Shown here: positions 27,221 through 37,872 of the stretch, piece by piece | Layout: every line of letters begins with the position of its first letter | How positions within the stretch are numbered: position 1 is the stretch's first letter | Assembly: GCA_012522735.1 (NCBI GenBank) | Contig: JAAYJU010000080.1 | Location: 1-62,682, forward strand | Direction: 5' to 3' | Source: Clostridiales bacterium | GTDB lineage: Bacteria; Bacillota; Clostridia; Lachnospirales; Lachnospiraceae | Length of the DNA: 62,682 bases | The notes under the pieces: model-generated | The model's input: only the letters and a program-made list of their open reading frames with translations | Told to the model about the DNA's origin: nothing | Databases searched by the model: none | Translations under genes and position numbers: made by a program

Positions 27221-27321
27221 TGAAAGAAAATATTGTCATATTCAATAAAATTAGATGCACAAGAAAAGTATTATTTAGTGGTTAAGATTATAGAAATTAA
27301 TGAGTGATAGGAGAGATTACA

Positions 27322-29982
27322 ATGGAGAAAGAACTTGCAAAGACTTATAACCCCAAGGATATCGAAGATAAGCTGTATCAAAAATGGTTGGATAAAAAAT
27401 ACTTCCATGCAGAGGTGGACAAAAGTAAGAAGCCATTTACTATTGTGATTCCACCACCCAATATTACAGGTCAGCTTCATATGGGTCATGCACTGGATAA
27501 TGCCATGCAAGATATCCTTATCAGGTTTAAGAGGATGCAAGGCTATAATGCCCTATGGCAGCCTGGTACTGATCATGCCTCAATAGCGACAGAGGTTAAG
27601 ATCATTGAGAAGCTAAGAGAAGAGGGAATCGAAAAGCAGGACCTTGGCAGAGAAGGCTTCCTTGAAAGAGCTTGGCAATGGAAGGAAGAATACGGTGGCA
27701 GAATTATTGAACAGTTAATGAAGTTAGGCTCATCCTGTGATTGGGGCAGAGAGAGATTTACCATGGATGATGGTAATAACCATGCTGTAAACAAGGTATT
27801 TGTTAAGCTTTATAAAGATGGATATATTTATAAAGGCTCTAAGATAATTAACTGGTGTCCTATATGTCATACCTCCATATCAGATGCTGAGGTAGAGCAT
27901 GAGGAGCAGTCAGGTCACTTCTGGCATATTAAGTATCCTATAGCAGGAGAAGAAGGATATGTGGAGATTGCTACCACTAGGCCTGAAACCATGCTTGGAG
28001 ATACTGCTGTAGCAGTTCATCCTGAGGATGAAAGATATAAGCATTTGATTGGGAAGAATGTAATACTTCCTATCATGAATAAAGAGATTCCCGTAGTTGC
28101 AGATGCATATGTAGATAAGGAGTTTGGAACCGGTGTAGTTAAGATTACGCCTGCTCATGATCCAAATGACTTTGAGGTTGGCAAGCGTCATGACCTTCCT
28201 GAGGTTAACATCATGAATGACGATGCCACAATCAATGAAAATGGTGGTATATACTCAGGCATGGATCGCTATGAGGCTAGGAAGGCTATAGTTAAGGAGC
28301 TTAAGGAGCAGGGCCTCTTAGTTAAGGTAGAGGACCACTCACATAATGTTGGTACACATGACCGTTGCCATACAACAATAGAACCACTTGTTAAACCTCA
28401 ATGGTTTGTTAAGATGGATGATTTAATTAAGCCGGCTATAGAAGCTGTAAAATCAGGCGAGATTGAGCTTATTCCCCATCGCTTTGAAAAGACTTATTTT
28501 AACTGGACCGATAATATCAGAGACTGGTGCATATCTAGGCAGCTCTGGTGGGGTCATCGAATCCCGGCTTATTACTGTGATAGCTGTGGAGAGATTATTG
28601 TATCCGAGGAAGAGCCATCTAGATGCCATGTCTGTGGCAGCACTAATTTTAGACAGGATGAGGATACCTTAGATACCTGGTTTTCATCTGCACTATGGCC
28701 ATTTTCAACTCTAGGCTGGCCTGAAAAGACTGAGGAGTTGAATTATTTCTACCCTACTGATGTGTTAGTTACGGGTTATGATATTATATTTTTCTGGGTA
28801 ATAAGAATGATATTCTCAGGCTATGCCCATATGGGAGAGAAGCCATTTAGCAAGGTATTATTTCATGGTCTTGTGAGAGATTCAGAAGGCAGAAAGATGA
28901 GTAAATCCCTTGGTAACGGTGTGGATCCTCTTGATGTGATTGATAAATACGGTGCTGATGCTCTTCGCTTTTCTCTAATCACCGGAAATGCTCCAGGAAA
29001 TGATATGCGCTTTTACTGGGAGAAGGTTGAATCTAGCAGAAACTTTGCTAACAAGGTATGGAATGCATCTCGTTTTATAATGATGAATCTAGAGAAGGCA
29101 GATATACCTGAGACTATTGATGAGAGGATTCTGACACAAGCAGATCGCTGGATATTGTCAAAGTCCAATACACTTGTTAGGGAAGCAACCGATAATCTTG
29201 AGACCTTTGAAATGGGTATTGCTGCACAGAAGGTTTATGATTTTATATGGGAGGAATTCTGTGACTGGTATATAGAAATGGTTAAACCTAGATTATATAA
29301 TGATGAGGATAACACAAAGGTGGCTGCACTATGGACCTTGCAGAAGGTATTAACCCATTCCTTAAAGCTTCTTCATCCCTATATGCCATTTGTAACTGAA
29401 GAGATATTCTGTACCCTTCAGGAAATGACAGGCCTTAAGGAAAAGGAATCGATTATGATATCCTCATGGCCGATATATAATCCTGACTGGGAATTTACTA
29501 AGGATACTGAAAGTATCGAATTAATTAAAGGAGCAGTTAAGGGTATCCGTAACGTGAGGTCTGAAATGAATGTTCCTCCTAGCAGAAAGGCTACGGTAAT
29601 TGTAGTTTCAGACAGTGAGAGGATTAGGGAGATATTCACTGAGAGTAAAGTATTCTTTGCAACCTTAGGCTTTGCTAGTGAGGTTCTAGTTCAGAAAGAT
29701 AAATCAGGTATTAGTGGGGACGCTGTATCCACGGTAATCCCCAGTGCGCAGATATATATTCCATTCGCTGATCTTGTAGATATTGATAAGGAAATCGAAC
29801 GCCTTACAAAGGAAAAGGAACGACTTGAGGGAGAATTAAAGCGTGTTAAGGGAATACTGGCTAATCCAAACTTCGTATCTAAGGCTCCTGAAAGTAAGAT
29901 AGCAGAAGAGAATGCTAAGCTGGAAAAGTATAGAGATATGATGGACCAGGTAATGGAAAGGCTACAGAGCCTAGATAAGTAA
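27322..29982 (+). CDS. valS: Valyl-tRNA synthetase
   Basis: ValRS charges tRNA-Val. The 886-residue class I enzyme has the HIGH-type motif [13 protein letters not shown] and KMSKS in [14 protein letters not shown]. The editing domain carries the [13 protein letters not shown] motif. A Cys4 zinc pair (CDSCGEI..CHVCGS) lies near residue 425. The C-terminal coiled-coil arm ([22 protein letters not shown]) is typical of ValRS. A GTG at 27304 is in frame, but AGGAG at 27309-27313 places the start at ATG 27322. Expression is controlled by the T-box upstream. Confidence 0.98.
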   Translation: MEKELAKTYNPKDIEDKLYQKWLDKKYFHAEVDKSKKPFTIVIPPPNITGQLHMGHALDNAMQDILIRFKRMQGYNALWQPGTDHASIATEVKIIEKLREEGIEKQDLGREGFLERAWQWKEEYGGRIIEQLMKLGSSCDWGRERFTMDDGNNHAVNKVFVKLYKDGYIYKGSKIINWCPICHTSISDAEVEHEEQSGHFWHIKYPIAGEEGYVEIATTRPETMLGDTAVAVHPEDERYKHLIGKNVILPIMNKEIPVVADAYVDKEFGTGVVKITPAHDPNDFEVGKRHDLPEVNIMNDDATINENGGIYSGMDRYEARKAIVKELKEQGLLVKVEDHSHNVGTHDRCHTTIEPLVKPQWFVKMDDLIKPAIEAVKSGEIELIPHRFEKTYFNWTDNIRDWCISRQLWWGHRIPAYYCDSCGEIIVSEEEPSRCHVCGSTNFRQDEDTLDTWFSSALWPFSTLGWPEKTEELNYFYPTDVLVTGYDIIFFWVIRMIFSGYAHMGEKPFSKVLFHGLVRDSEGRKMSKSLGNGVDPLDVIDKYGADALRFSLITGNAPGNDMRFYWEKVESSRNFANKVWNASRFIMMNLEKADIPETIDERILTQADRWILSKSNTLVREATDNLETFEMGIAAQKVYDFIWEEFCDWYIEMVKPRLYNDEDNTKVAALWTLQKVLTHSLKLLHPYMPFVTEEIFCTLQEMTGLKEKESIMISSWPIYNPDWEFTKDTESIELIKGAVKGIRNVRSEMNVPPSRKATVIVVSDSERIREIFTESKVFFATLGFASEVLVQKDKSGISGDAVSTVIPSAQIYIPFADLVDIDKEIERLTKEKERLEGELKRVKGILANPNFVSKAPESKIAEENAKLEKYRDMMDQVMERLQSLDK

Positions 29983-30004
29983 GATTAGCTATACACATAT
30001 AAAG

Positions 30005-30046
30005 GCAGTCTAGCTGAAGTTGTTAAAGCTCACTAGGCTGCTTTTA
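30005..30046 (+). terminator. Terminator after valS
   Basis: GCAGTCTAG and CTAGGCTGC pair with one mismatch, followed by TTTTATTAT. Confidence 0.7.
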
Positions 30047-30121
30047 TTATAGATTTCACAAAATAAATATGGTGAAGAATTACAATAGATATTTTGCACA
30101 ATACAATTTATATAGATTCAA

Positions 30122-30150
30122 TTGACTTAAATTCAATGACATGGTAATAT
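30122..30150 (+). promoter_or_regulatory. Promoter of the SDR gene
   Basis: TTGACT (30122-30127) and TAATAT (30145-30150) are spaced 17 bp apart and lie 44 bp before the SDR start. Confidence 0.5.
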
Positions 30151-30193
30151 GTACCTGAGAACTTGTCACCCTTCATTATAGGAGGTAGATACT

Positions 30194-30952
30194 ATGAAAC
30201 TTAAAGATAAAGTCGCTATTGTAACCGGTGCCGCATCAGGGATGGGTAAAGCAATTGCCATCCGCTATGCCAAGGAAGGCGCAAAGGTTGTACTGTCAGA
30301 TATAAACGAGCAAGCTCTGAATGAGGTGGTCAGGATAATCACCTCAGATGGAGGAACAGCTTTTGGTGTTCTTGCTAATGTGGGAAAAATTGAAGACATA
30401 GAACACCTGGTTGACACTACTGTGGATACATATAAAACAGTGGATATCCTTGTTAATAATGCAGGTATTATGGATAATTTCCTGCCTGTAGGAGAACTCA
30501 CAGACGAGATATGGGACAGAGTTATAAATATCAACACATCAGGCCCTATGAGATTAATTCGCAAATGTCTTCCGATCTTTCTTGAGAAGCAGCAGGGTAT
30601 TATAATTAATAATGCTTCGATAGGAGGATTGCATGGATCACGAGCAGGGGCAGCTTATACTGCTTCTAAGCATGCATTGATAGGTCTTACTAAGAATATA
30701 GGCTTCCAATATTCAGGCTTGGGTATACGCTGCAATGCTATTGCACCTGGTGGCGTTAATACCAATATAGGTACAACCATGAATAATCCTGATAAGTTTG
30801 GAATGGAGCGAGCTATGTCAGGAGCTTCCTTAAATCCCAGATTTGCAGAAGCTGATGAGATAGCCGGTGTAGCCTTATTCCTAGCATCTGATGATGCAAG
30901 CTTTGTAAATGGCGCAGTAATTACTGCAGATGGAGGCTGGACAGCTTATTAA
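30194..30952 (+). CDS. Short-chain dehydrogenase/reductase
   Basis: The 252-residue cytosolic oxidoreductase of the SDR family has the NAD(P) motif TGAASGMGKA (residues 12-21), NNAG (about 88), and catalytic Ser/Tyr/Lys in NASIGGLHGSRAGAAYTASKHAL. The acidic residue after beta-2 (LSDINEQAL) favours NAD over NADP. The length is standard. AGGAGG is 9 nt upstream. No neighbour explains the substrate; sugar, polyol or sterol-like ketones are possible. The gene is monocistronic or paired with mgsA 101 nt downstream. Confidence 0.9.
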   Translation: MKLKDKVAIVTGAASGMGKAIAIRYAKEGAKVVLSDINEQALNEVVRIITSDGGTAFGVLANVGKIEDIEHLVDTTVDTYKTVDILVNNAGIMDNFLPVGELTDEIWDRVININTSGPMRLIRKCLPIFLEKQQGIIINNASIGGLHGSRAGAAYTASKHALIGLTKNIGFQYSGLGIRCNAIAPGGVNTNIGTTMNNPDKFGMERAMSGASLNPRFAEADEIAGVALFLASDDASFVNGAVITADGGWTAY

Positions 30953-31053
30953 ATGTACCTTGCATTTCAGTTCCTTATCAATTAATATAAGAATATAAGT
31001 AAGACAATTAAGTCTTTACTATGATATATTACATTGAAAAGAGGAATTGAGAC

Positions 31054-31536
31054 ATGCTAATGGATGAATATATTAATTTTACAATTGCCAAGCAAAAGCA
31101 CATAGCCTTGATTGCCCATGACAGCAAAAAGGATGAAATTATTGAATGGGTAGAAGAGCACAAGGATATTTTAAAAAATCACTTTCTTTCTGGTACGGGA
31201 ACTACTGCTAGATTAATTTCAGAAAAGACTGAGCTTCCTGTCAGGGCCTATAATAGTGGTCCATTAGGTGGAGATCAACAGATAGGCTCAAGAATAGTTG
31301 AAGGGAATATTGATTTTGTTATATTCTTTTGGGATCCATTAGAATCACAGCCCCATGATCCTGATGTTAAAGCTCTACTTCGGATAGCAGCTGTATATGA
31401 CATACCTATTGCTAACAATAGGGCTACTGCTGACTTTCTAATAACTTCAAGATATATGAACGAAGAGTATGAAAGAAGGGTTATTAATTTCAACAAAATA
31501 ATGAGAGACAGGATAAATGAAATGTCCAAATCATAA
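31054..31536 (+). CDS. mgsA: Methylglyoxal synthase
   Basis: MgsA converts dihydroxyacetone phosphate to methylglyoxal and phosphate, a bypass of lower glycolysis used in sugar-phosphate stress. The 160-residue protein has IALIAHDSKKDE, the phosphate-binding GTGTTARLI, SGPLGGDQQIG, and the catalytic Asp region FFWDPLESQPHDPDVKALLR. All conserved residues are present. It may serve rhamnose use, which gives dihydroxyacetone phosphate, although the rha genes are 18 kb away. AGAGGAATTG lies upstream. Confidence 0.97.
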   Translation: MLMDEYINFTIAKQKHIALIAHDSKKDEIIEWVEEHKDILKNHFLSGTGTTARLISEKTELPVRAYNSGPLGGDQQIGSRIVEGNIDFVIFFWDPLESQPHDPDVKALLRIAAVYDIPIANNRATADFLITSRYMNEEYERRVINFNKIMRDRINEMSKS

Positions 31537-31543
31537 ATAAAGA

Positions 31544-31590
31544 GCACCGGTATTCCCTTACATCATAGTAAGAGAATATCGGTGCATATT
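31544..31590. terminator. Terminator between mgsA and a LysR gene
   Basis: GCACCG and CGGTGC form the base, with TTAC/GTAA closing the top, followed by ATATTTTT. The two genes converge here, and it can serve both. Confidence 0.75.
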
Positions 31591-31598
31591 TTTGCCTA

Positions 31599-32474
31599 TT
31601 ATGATGATAAGCTATCCAGAAAATATCTAGCCGGATCAGATAAGGGAATATCTAAGTTATAGGCTGCAACTAGCTTACGGCTAGGGATTTTCTGCTCAGT
31701 CTCTATAATAGCCAATTCTCCAAAATGCTTAATACAAAAATCAGGTACAAAGGCAATACCAAGACCAATTCTTGCTAAATCTATTAATAAATCATTGCTG
31801 GCAATTTCTATAGCAGGTACCAAATCTAGTGAATTTTCAAGGAATATATTATGAAGAAATTTGCTGGTGGTTGCCTGCTTTTCTAACATTATTATAGGAT
31901 ACTTCAAAAGTTCCCTAAAGGCAACAGGATGTTCATGTAGTGGAAAGACATCCTTTTTTGCAATAAAGACATCGCGAAATTCCTTTACCGGAATTATATC
32001 CATCAAATCATTTAGAGATGAATTTGGTGAATTAGTGACAATAAGATCTACCTCATTGCGCTCCAACATCTTGGCACATTGTATTGATGTTCCGTTAGAT
32101 ACCTTAATATGTATATGTGGATATTTTCTATGAAATATATTTAAATAAGGTACTAAGAAATATCTGCATATTGTATCTGTGGAACCAATCCTAAGCTGAA
32201 GACCACTTTTAGGGTCCACACAAAGCTGATTTTCACCCCTGGTAATCAGGTTTATAGCAGGCTCTATATGCTTTAATAGTAGCTCTCCCTCCTTAGTAAG
32301 GGCTACACGCTTTGTAGAGCGGATAAACAGTCGTTGATTTAGTCTCTTTTCCAATGTCTTAATGGACTGGCTGACGGCTGATTGAGATATAAATAAAGCC
32401 TCCGCAGCCTCTGAAAAGCTTAAGCTTTTAGCCACATTGTAAAATACCTTATAGAGCTCATAATTTATATCCAT
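31599..32474 (-). CDS. LysR family transcriptional regulator
   Basis: The 291-residue regulator has the LysR helix-turn-helix at about residues 5-60 (VAKSLSFSEAAEALFISQSAVSQSIKTLEKRLNQRLF) and an effector-binding domain. An in-frame ATG at 32501 would add nine residues, but AAGGAGG is placed correctly for the ATG at 32474. It is transcribed away from purL, and the 267-bp gap to purL is the likely place for its operator. It resembles the 10389 LysR protein in layout and may be a distant paralogue. The effector is unknown. Confidence 0.92.
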   Translation of the reverse strand: MDINYELYKVFYNVAKSLSFSEAAEALFISQSAVSQSIKTLEKRLNQRLFIRSTKRVALTKEGELLLKHIEPAINLITRGENQLCVDPKSGLQLRIGSTDTICRYFLVPYLNIFHRKYPHIHIKVSNGTSIQCAKMLERNEVDLIVTNSPNSSLNDLMDIIPVKEFRDVFIAKKDVFPLHEHPVAFRELLKYPIIMLEKQATTSKFLHNIFLENSLDLVPAIEIASNDLLIDLARIGLGIAFVPDFCIKHFGELAIIETEQKIPSRKLVAAYNLDIPLSDPARYFLDSLSS

Positions 32475-32741
32475 GACCGTCCTCCTTAGAAAATTCATCA
32501 ATAAAGCTTTAACTATCCATTACATATGTTGCTCATTTTATGAAAAATATATTAGCTTCACTAATAAAAGTATTTATATATATTAATTTTAATTATAAGA
32601 TAAGCTATGCTATAATGCAAGAAAATGATGAGTTGATTATATAATAATGGTTATATAAAATATTTTCAATCACAAGTAGCAGAAAAATAGCTGATTACTA
32701 TTAAAAAGCATATTAGATAAATTAGAATAGGAGTGTTGTGA

Positions 32742-35700
32742 ATGAGCGGTGTCAGGAAAATTTACGTTGAAAGAAAAGTACCCTATAATATACCTGCTAA
32801 TAAGCTTATGGAAGAGTTAAAAAGCCAATTAGGAATTAAGGGACTAGAAGCTGTACGAGTACTTAATAGATTTATGATAGAGAATATCAATGAGGATGTA
32901 TATAAAAGCGCAATAAAGAATATATTTGTGGAAGCTCCTGTGGATTTGTTGCATGAGGAATCTATAGTAGTAGGTCCTACTGATAGAATTTTTTCTGTAG
33001 AATATCTACCCGGACAGTTTGACCAAAGAGCTGATTCCGCAGAAAAATGCATTATGCTACTTGATGAAGAGGCCAAGCCAATAGTTCGCTCAGCTACCAC
33101 ATACATTCTTTCCGGTCATATTTCCGATGGAGATTTTGAGAGGATTAAGTCCTATATTATTAATCCCGTGGATTCCAGAGAGACCGATGAGACGAGACCA
33201 AATACATTGATTACGAGGTTCGATGTTCCTGAGGATGTAGAAGTTCTTATGGGCTTTATAGATATGGATGGGGACGGTCTAAAAGGGCTAAAGGAATCAC
33301 TTAACCTTGCTATGACAATGGCTGACTTTAAGCATATTCAAACCTATTTTAAGAATGATGAAAATAGAGATCCCTCTATGACAGAGATTCGTGTTCTTGA
33401 CACCTATTGGTCCGATCATTGCAGACATACCACCTTTTTAACAGAGCTTAAGGATATTGATTTTGATGAGGGGTATTACAGCGAACCTATTAAGGCTGTA
33501 TTTAATAGCTATATTGCTGATAGAGAAAAGCTTTACAAAGGAAGAGATGACAAATATATCTCCTTAATGGATATGGCGACTCTGGCTATGAAGAGACTTA
33601 AGGCCGATGGAAAGCTGGAGGATATGGAGGTTTCCGATGAGATTAATGCCTGTTCGATTATTGTTCCAGTAGATATTGACGGAAAGACAGAGGAGTGGCT
33701 ATTGTTCTTTAAGAACGAGACCCATAACCACCCCACAGAGATAGAACCATATGGCGGAGCCGCTACCTGTCTTGGAGGTGCAATTCGTGACCCCTTATCT
33801 GGAAGAGGCTATGTATATCAAGCCATGAGAATTACAGGAGCTTCAGATCCCACACAGCCTTTGGAGACTACCATGGATGGAAAGCTTCCACAGAGAAAAA
33901 TCTGCTTGGATGCATCGCTTGGCTACAGCACATATGGTAATCAAATAGGTCTATCATCCGGTTATCTGGATGAGATATATCATCCCGGATACGTGGCTAA
34001 GAGAATGGAATTGGGCGCTGTTATGGGAGCAGCACCAAGAAGATATGTAATTCGTGGTAATTCAGATCCTGGGGATGTAATTATTCTTATGGGAGGCAGA
34101 ACAGGCAGAGATGGTCTTGGAGGAGCTACCGGTTCTTCAAAGGTTCAAACCGCAGATGCAATGGAAACCTTAGGTGCCGAGGTACAAAAGGGTAACCCTC
34201 CTACTGAGCGTAATATTCAAAGGTTGTTTAGAAAGCCCGAGGTCAGTAAACTTATAAAGAAATGCAATGATTTTGGTGCTGGTGGTGTATCGGTAGCTAT
34301 CGGTGAGTTGGCTGACGGACTTCATATAAATCTGGATAAGGTTCCCGTAAAATATGAGGGCTTAGACGGTACAGAGCTTGCCATATCTGAATCTCAGGAG
34401 AGAATGGCTATAGTTGTTGACCCTAAGGATGCGGGTAAGATTCTGGCATATGCAGATGAAGAAAATTTGGAAGCTGTCATAGTAGCTGAGGTTACAGAAG
34501 AGAAAAGACTTGTAATGGAGTGGAGAGGCAAGCAGATAGTCAACATTTCAAGAGAATTCCTTAATACAAATGGAGCACATCAGGAAGCCTCAGCCCATGT
34601 AAATATACCAGCTAAAGAAGAGAATTATTTTAATAAGGGAGCACTGGCTCTTGATAAAAATTCTAGCACAAAGGATAAATGGCTAAAGCTTTTATCTGAT
34701 CTTAACATTTGTTCTAAAAAAGGACTTGCACAGGCATTCGATAGCACAATCGGAGCAGCTACTGTTACCATGCCTTACGGCGGAAAATATCAGCAATCAC
34801 CTATACAGACCATGATAGCAAAGATACCTGTACTTAAAGGAGAGACCAATACAGTATCCATGATGAGCTATGGGTTTGATCCCTATCTATCCAGCTGGTC
34901 CCCCTTCCATGGTGCAGCATATGCTGTATTATCCTCAGTAGCAAAAATAGTATCCTCTGGTGGGGATTATTCAAAGGTACGGTTAACATTCCAGGAATTC
35001 TTCCGTAGGCTTGGAAATGATCCTAAGCGTTGGGGAGAGCCTATGGCAGCGCTTCTCGGTGCATATGATGCTCAGATGAAGCTGGAGCTTCCTTCAATTG
35101 GCGGAAAGGACAGTATGTCAGGTACATTTCATGATATAGATGTACCTCCTACATTGGTATCCTTCGCTGTTAATACAGCTACTACTAAGGATGTTGTATC
35201 GACAGAACTAAAGAGCGCTACTAATATGCTTGTTAGATTTAACATAAAGAGAGATGCCTATGACCTTCCTCTATATGAACAGGTGAAATCCTTATATAAA
35301 AAGATTAATAGACTTATGAAGGACAATAAGTCCGCATCTGCTTTTGCTATAGGCTTTGGTGGTCTTGCTGAAGCAGTCAGCAAGATGGCATTTGGAAATA
35401 AGCTGGGAGTTACATTAAGATCTGAGCTGGATGAAAAGGAGCTATTCCTTCCTGACTATGGAAGCATTCTTATAGAGATGAAGAAAGAGGACGTAGGCAA
35501 GCTATCCGGCTATGGATTTGCAGCAGAAGATTTTGATTTAGTGGGCGAGGTTACAGATGATAAGGTATTTAGATATGGTAATGAGATAATCACCATAGAC
35601 GAGGCACTTTCATCATGGACCAATACTCTGGAGACGGTATATCCTACCCGTACTGGCGGAAATGAGCAGAAGCTTGATACCAAGCTATATGATGCTGGTA

Positions 35701-36527
35701 AGGTATATGTAGCTAAGAACAAGATAGCAAAGCCTAAGGTGTTTATTCCTTTATTTCCAGGTACAAATGGTGAATATGATGCAATAAGAGCCTTTGAGGC
35801 TGCTGGAGCGGATGTAGAAACTATTGTATTTTCTAATCTGTCTGCTGCAAATATCCGTGAATCAGTAAATGCCTTTGCTAGTGCAATAAAAAAATCACAG
35901 ATACTAATGCTAGCCGGCGGTTTCTCATCGGGAGATGAAGCGCTGGGTACCGGTAAATATACAGCTACTGCATTTAGAAATGAAAAGCTAAAGGAAGCAG
36001 TAAGTGAGCTCTTGAATAAAAGGGATGGACTTGTACTGGGTATTAGTAATGGTTTCCAAGCACTACTTAAGCTGGGACTTGTTCCATATGGTGAAATAAG
36101 ACCGCAGGATGAATCCTCACCCACGCTGACTACCAACAAGCTTGGCCGTCATGCATCACAGTATGTTTATACCAAGCTGGTTAGCAATGCTTCACCTTGG
36201 TTAATGAAGGCAGAGCTTGGAGGCATATACGCCACCCCTGCTTCCTACGGAGAGGGACGCTTTGTTGCCAATAAGGAAATGATAGAAGAATTATTTAGAA
36301 AAGGTCAGGTCGCTAGTCAGTATGTGGACCATGATGGTAATCCAACCATGAATGAGGTTTATAACCCTGGTGCATCATATGCTGCTATAGAGTCTATAAC
36401 CAGTCCGGACGGTAGAGTTCTTGGTAAGATGACACACCCTGAAAGAACTGGGGATTTTGTAGCAATCAATATTAGCGGTAATCAGAATCAACTAATTTTT
36501 GAATCTGGAGTTTCATATTATAGATAA
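32742..36527 (+). CDS. purL: Phosphoribosylformylglycinamidine synthase, glutaminase Cys missing
   Basis: The 1261-residue large-form PurL makes FGAM from FGAR, ATP and an amide nitrogen from glutamine. The N-terminal, ATP-binding and AIRS-like domains are present (TYWSDHCRHTTF, FKNETHNHPTEIEPYGGAATCLGGAIRD, GGKDSMSGT). The C-terminal glutaminase domain starts near residue 1000. The nucleophile Cys of the usual GICNGFQ is Ser1102 (AGT) in LGISNGFQALL, and PGTNCE reads PGTNGE with Gly1010. His1232 and Glu1234 of the triad remain in MTHPER. Glutamine use is therefore predicted lost, and ammonia use or a separate PurQ would be needed. AGGAGTG lies upstream. Confidence 0.95.
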   Translation: MSGVRKIYVERKVPYNIPANKLMEELKSQLGIKGLEAVRVLNRFMIENINEDVYKSAIKNIFVEAPVDLLHEESIVVGPTDRIFSVEYLPGQFDQRADSAEKCIMLLDEEAKPIVRSATTYILSGHISDGDFERIKSYIINPVDSRETDETRPNTLITRFDVPEDVEVLMGFIDMDGDGLKGLKESLNLAMTMADFKHIQTYFKNDENRDPSMTEIRVLDTYWSDHCRHTTFLTELKDIDFDEGYYSEPIKAVFNSYIADREKLYKGRDDKYISLMDMATLAMKRLKADGKLEDMEVSDEINACSIIVPVDIDGKTEEWLLFFKNETHNHPTEIEPYGGAATCLGGAIRDPLSGRGYVYQAMRITGASDPTQPLETTMDGKLPQRKICLDASLGYSTYGNQIGLSSGYLDEIYHPGYVAKRMELGAVMGAAPRRYVIRGNSDPGDVIILMGGRTGRDGLGGATGSSKVQTADAMETLGAEVQKGNPPTERNIQRLFRKPEVSKLIKKCNDFGAGGVSVAIGELADGLHINLDKVPVKYEGLDGTELAISESQERMAIVVDPKDAGKILAYADEENLEAVIVAEVTEEKRLVMEWRGKQIVNISREFLNTNGAHQEASAHVNIPAKEENYFNKGALALDKNSSTKDKWLKLLSDLNICSKKGLAQAFDSTIGAATVTMPYGGKYQQSPIQTMIAKIPVLKGETNTVSMMSYGFDPYLSSWSPFHGAAYAVLSSVAKIVSSGGDYSKVRLTFQEFFRRLGNDPKRWGEPMAALLGAYDAQMKLELPSIGGKDSMSGTFHDIDVPPTLVSFAVNTATTKDVVSTELKSATNMLVRFNIKRDAYDLPLYEQVKSLYKKINRLMKDNKSASAFAIGFGGLAEAVSKMAFGNKLGVTLRSELDEKELFLPDYGSILIEMKKEDVGKLSGYGFAAEDFDLVGEVTDDKVFRYGNEIITIDEALSSWTNTLETVYPTRTGGNEQKLDTKLYDAGKVYVAKNKIAKPKVFIPLFPGTNGEYDAIRAFEAAGADVETIVFSNLSAANIRESVNAFASAIKKSQILMLAGGFSSGDEALGTGKYTATAFRNEKLKEAVSELLNKRDGLVLGISNGFQALLKLGLVPYGEIRPQDESSPTLTTNKLGRHASQYVYTKLVSNASPWLMKAELGGIYATPASYGEGRFVANKEMIEELFRKGQVASQYVDHDGNPTMNEVYNPGASYAAIESITSPDGRVLGKMTHPERTGDFVAINISGNQNQLIFESGVSYYR

Positions 36528-36569
36528 TTCTAAAAAGTGAATACACCCTTCGTATAATGGGTAGCAATA

Positions 36570-36609
36570 GGGAGAAGAAAGACGTTCAGGCAAAGGTCTT
36601 CCTTCTCCC
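36570..36609. terminator. Strong hairpin between purL and minus-strand genes
   Basis: GGGAGAAG-a-AAGAC and GTCTT-c-CTTCTCCC form a 13-bp stem with one internal mismatch. There is no T run, so it may terminate poorly or act as an mRNA stabiliser. Confidence 0.5.
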
Positions 36610-36650
36610 CACTATCCGAATTATAAGATGATTCTACATAATGGAGCCAA

Positions 36651-36881
36651 CTAATTACTGTTGTCTTCAAACTTACTTCCAAAATATGAGTATATATTAC
36701 CGAAACCGGTACCACTGCCTGACAATTTCACATAATGTTCGATATATAGTGTCTCCTCATCTATTCTGTATATTTTAGTTCCTACGGGAAAGCTGCTTGA
36801 AACAAGTTCTTCATTTGGTACAAGTTTATTACCCCGTATTTCCTTATTTGTAACAGCTACAACACTTCCTAAGTACTCCAA
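36651..36881 (-). pseudogene. C-terminal remnant of a secreted or lipoprotein gene
   Basis: A 76-residue frame opens with TTG but has no ribosome binding site. The same frame stays open upstream into the end of the GH43 gene. The text (YLGSVVAVTNKEIRGNKLVPNEELVSSSFPVGTKIYRID) resembles the C-terminal domain of clostridial lipoproteins, without signal or lipobox. It is most easily read as what is left of a longer gene whose 5' part was replaced when GH43 arrived. Confidence 0.5.
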
Positions 36882-36921
36882 ATCATCTGTATCGTATCTG
36901 CTACCTTTTTCGGAATTATAA

Positions 36922-37872
36922 TTATAGATCTCTTACTCTTGGAATACCTTCTTCATCTATCAGCGGAATAAACATAGGTCGTTCTAATAATGTCTTGTTG
37001 GGAGAATGTAGGGTTAGGAATAAATCACCATCAAAGATCCTAAATATCATTCCATGTCCGCCATCACTTTTATAAAGCAAATCCTCATCATGTCTCCATG
37101 GGCCTGAGATAGAGCCACTATCCGATATGGAGATTATTTGAACATAGTCATTGTTATCGCTCATACTTGACCAAATCATAACTAAAGGTCTCTTATTTGA
37201 ATTGTTTGATATTGATAATGAGTTAGCATCGAAGGAGTCAGCCTTATCCTTATCTATTATGAAATTACGGTATGGACTGTCAGGCTGGAACAGATATGGT
37301 CCGTCTGTAACATAATTAGGACCGTTTCTTATGGATCTTGACCATGGTGACTTAGATGCAGTAAATAAAAGCTCAGGCTCCGATATGGCTTTGCTTAAAT
37401 CCTCCGAGAGCTTAATAGCACAGATTTCACCATCTCCCACCTGAACCCATTCATGACAAAATACCATATAAGCTTGTCCCTTATCATCGACATATAAAGT
37501 ACCGTCTAAGCATTCCCAGTCAGAGGGAGTAAGAGGTCCGTCACTATGTAATCGGAATGGCCCTATAGGAGAATCGGATATTAATATCTGAGTGCCTCTG
37601 CATCTGTCTAATGATTTAAATGATACGAAGGCATAAAATGCACCCTTATAATAGTGAACCTCCGGAGCCCAATAGTTACGGTCCGCCCAAAAGCCTTCAG
37701 GCTTATGAAATACCTCTATGGGATTACTCCAATTAGATAAATCCTCGCTTACATAGACATCAAAGCCATCGCATTCTCCCCAGCAGGTTGCCCCTCTGGT
37801 GCCATACATATAATATTTTCCATCAAAGGGAAGTACAAATGGATCGCGGATATTGATATCATTAATTGTCAT
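36922..37872 (-). CDS. GH43 family glycoside hydrolase
   Basis: The 316-residue intracellular protein has the five-bladed GH43 propeller, acting on arabinose or xylose side chains. Asp10 in INIRDPFVLPFDGKYYMYG is the general base. The second acidic site is in SDWECLDGTLYVD. Where classical members have a catalytic Glu before GP, this one reads YVTDGPYLF, and a Glu in FCHEWVQVGDGEI may take that role, as in some subfamilies. GTG at 37881 overlaps the ribosome binding site GAGAGG, so ATG 37872 is the start. Substrate is unknown; arabinan or xylan oligosaccharides are likely given the GH8 gene. Confidence 0.85.
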   Translation of the reverse strand: MTINDINIRDPFVLPFDGKYYMYGTRGATCWGECDGFDVYVSEDLSNWSNPIEVFHKPEGFWADRNYWAPEVHYYKGAFYAFVSFKSLDRCRGTQILISDSPIGPFRLHSDGPLTPSDWECLDGTLYVDDKGQAYMVFCHEWVQVGDGEICAIKLSEDLSKAISEPELLFTASKSPWSRSIRNGPNYVTDGPYLFQPDSPYRNFIIDKDKADSFDANSLSISNNSNKRPLVMIWSSMSDNNDYVQIISISDSGSISGPWRHDEDLLYKSDGGHGMIFRIFDGDLFLTLHSPNKTLLERPMFIPLIDEEGIPRVRDL

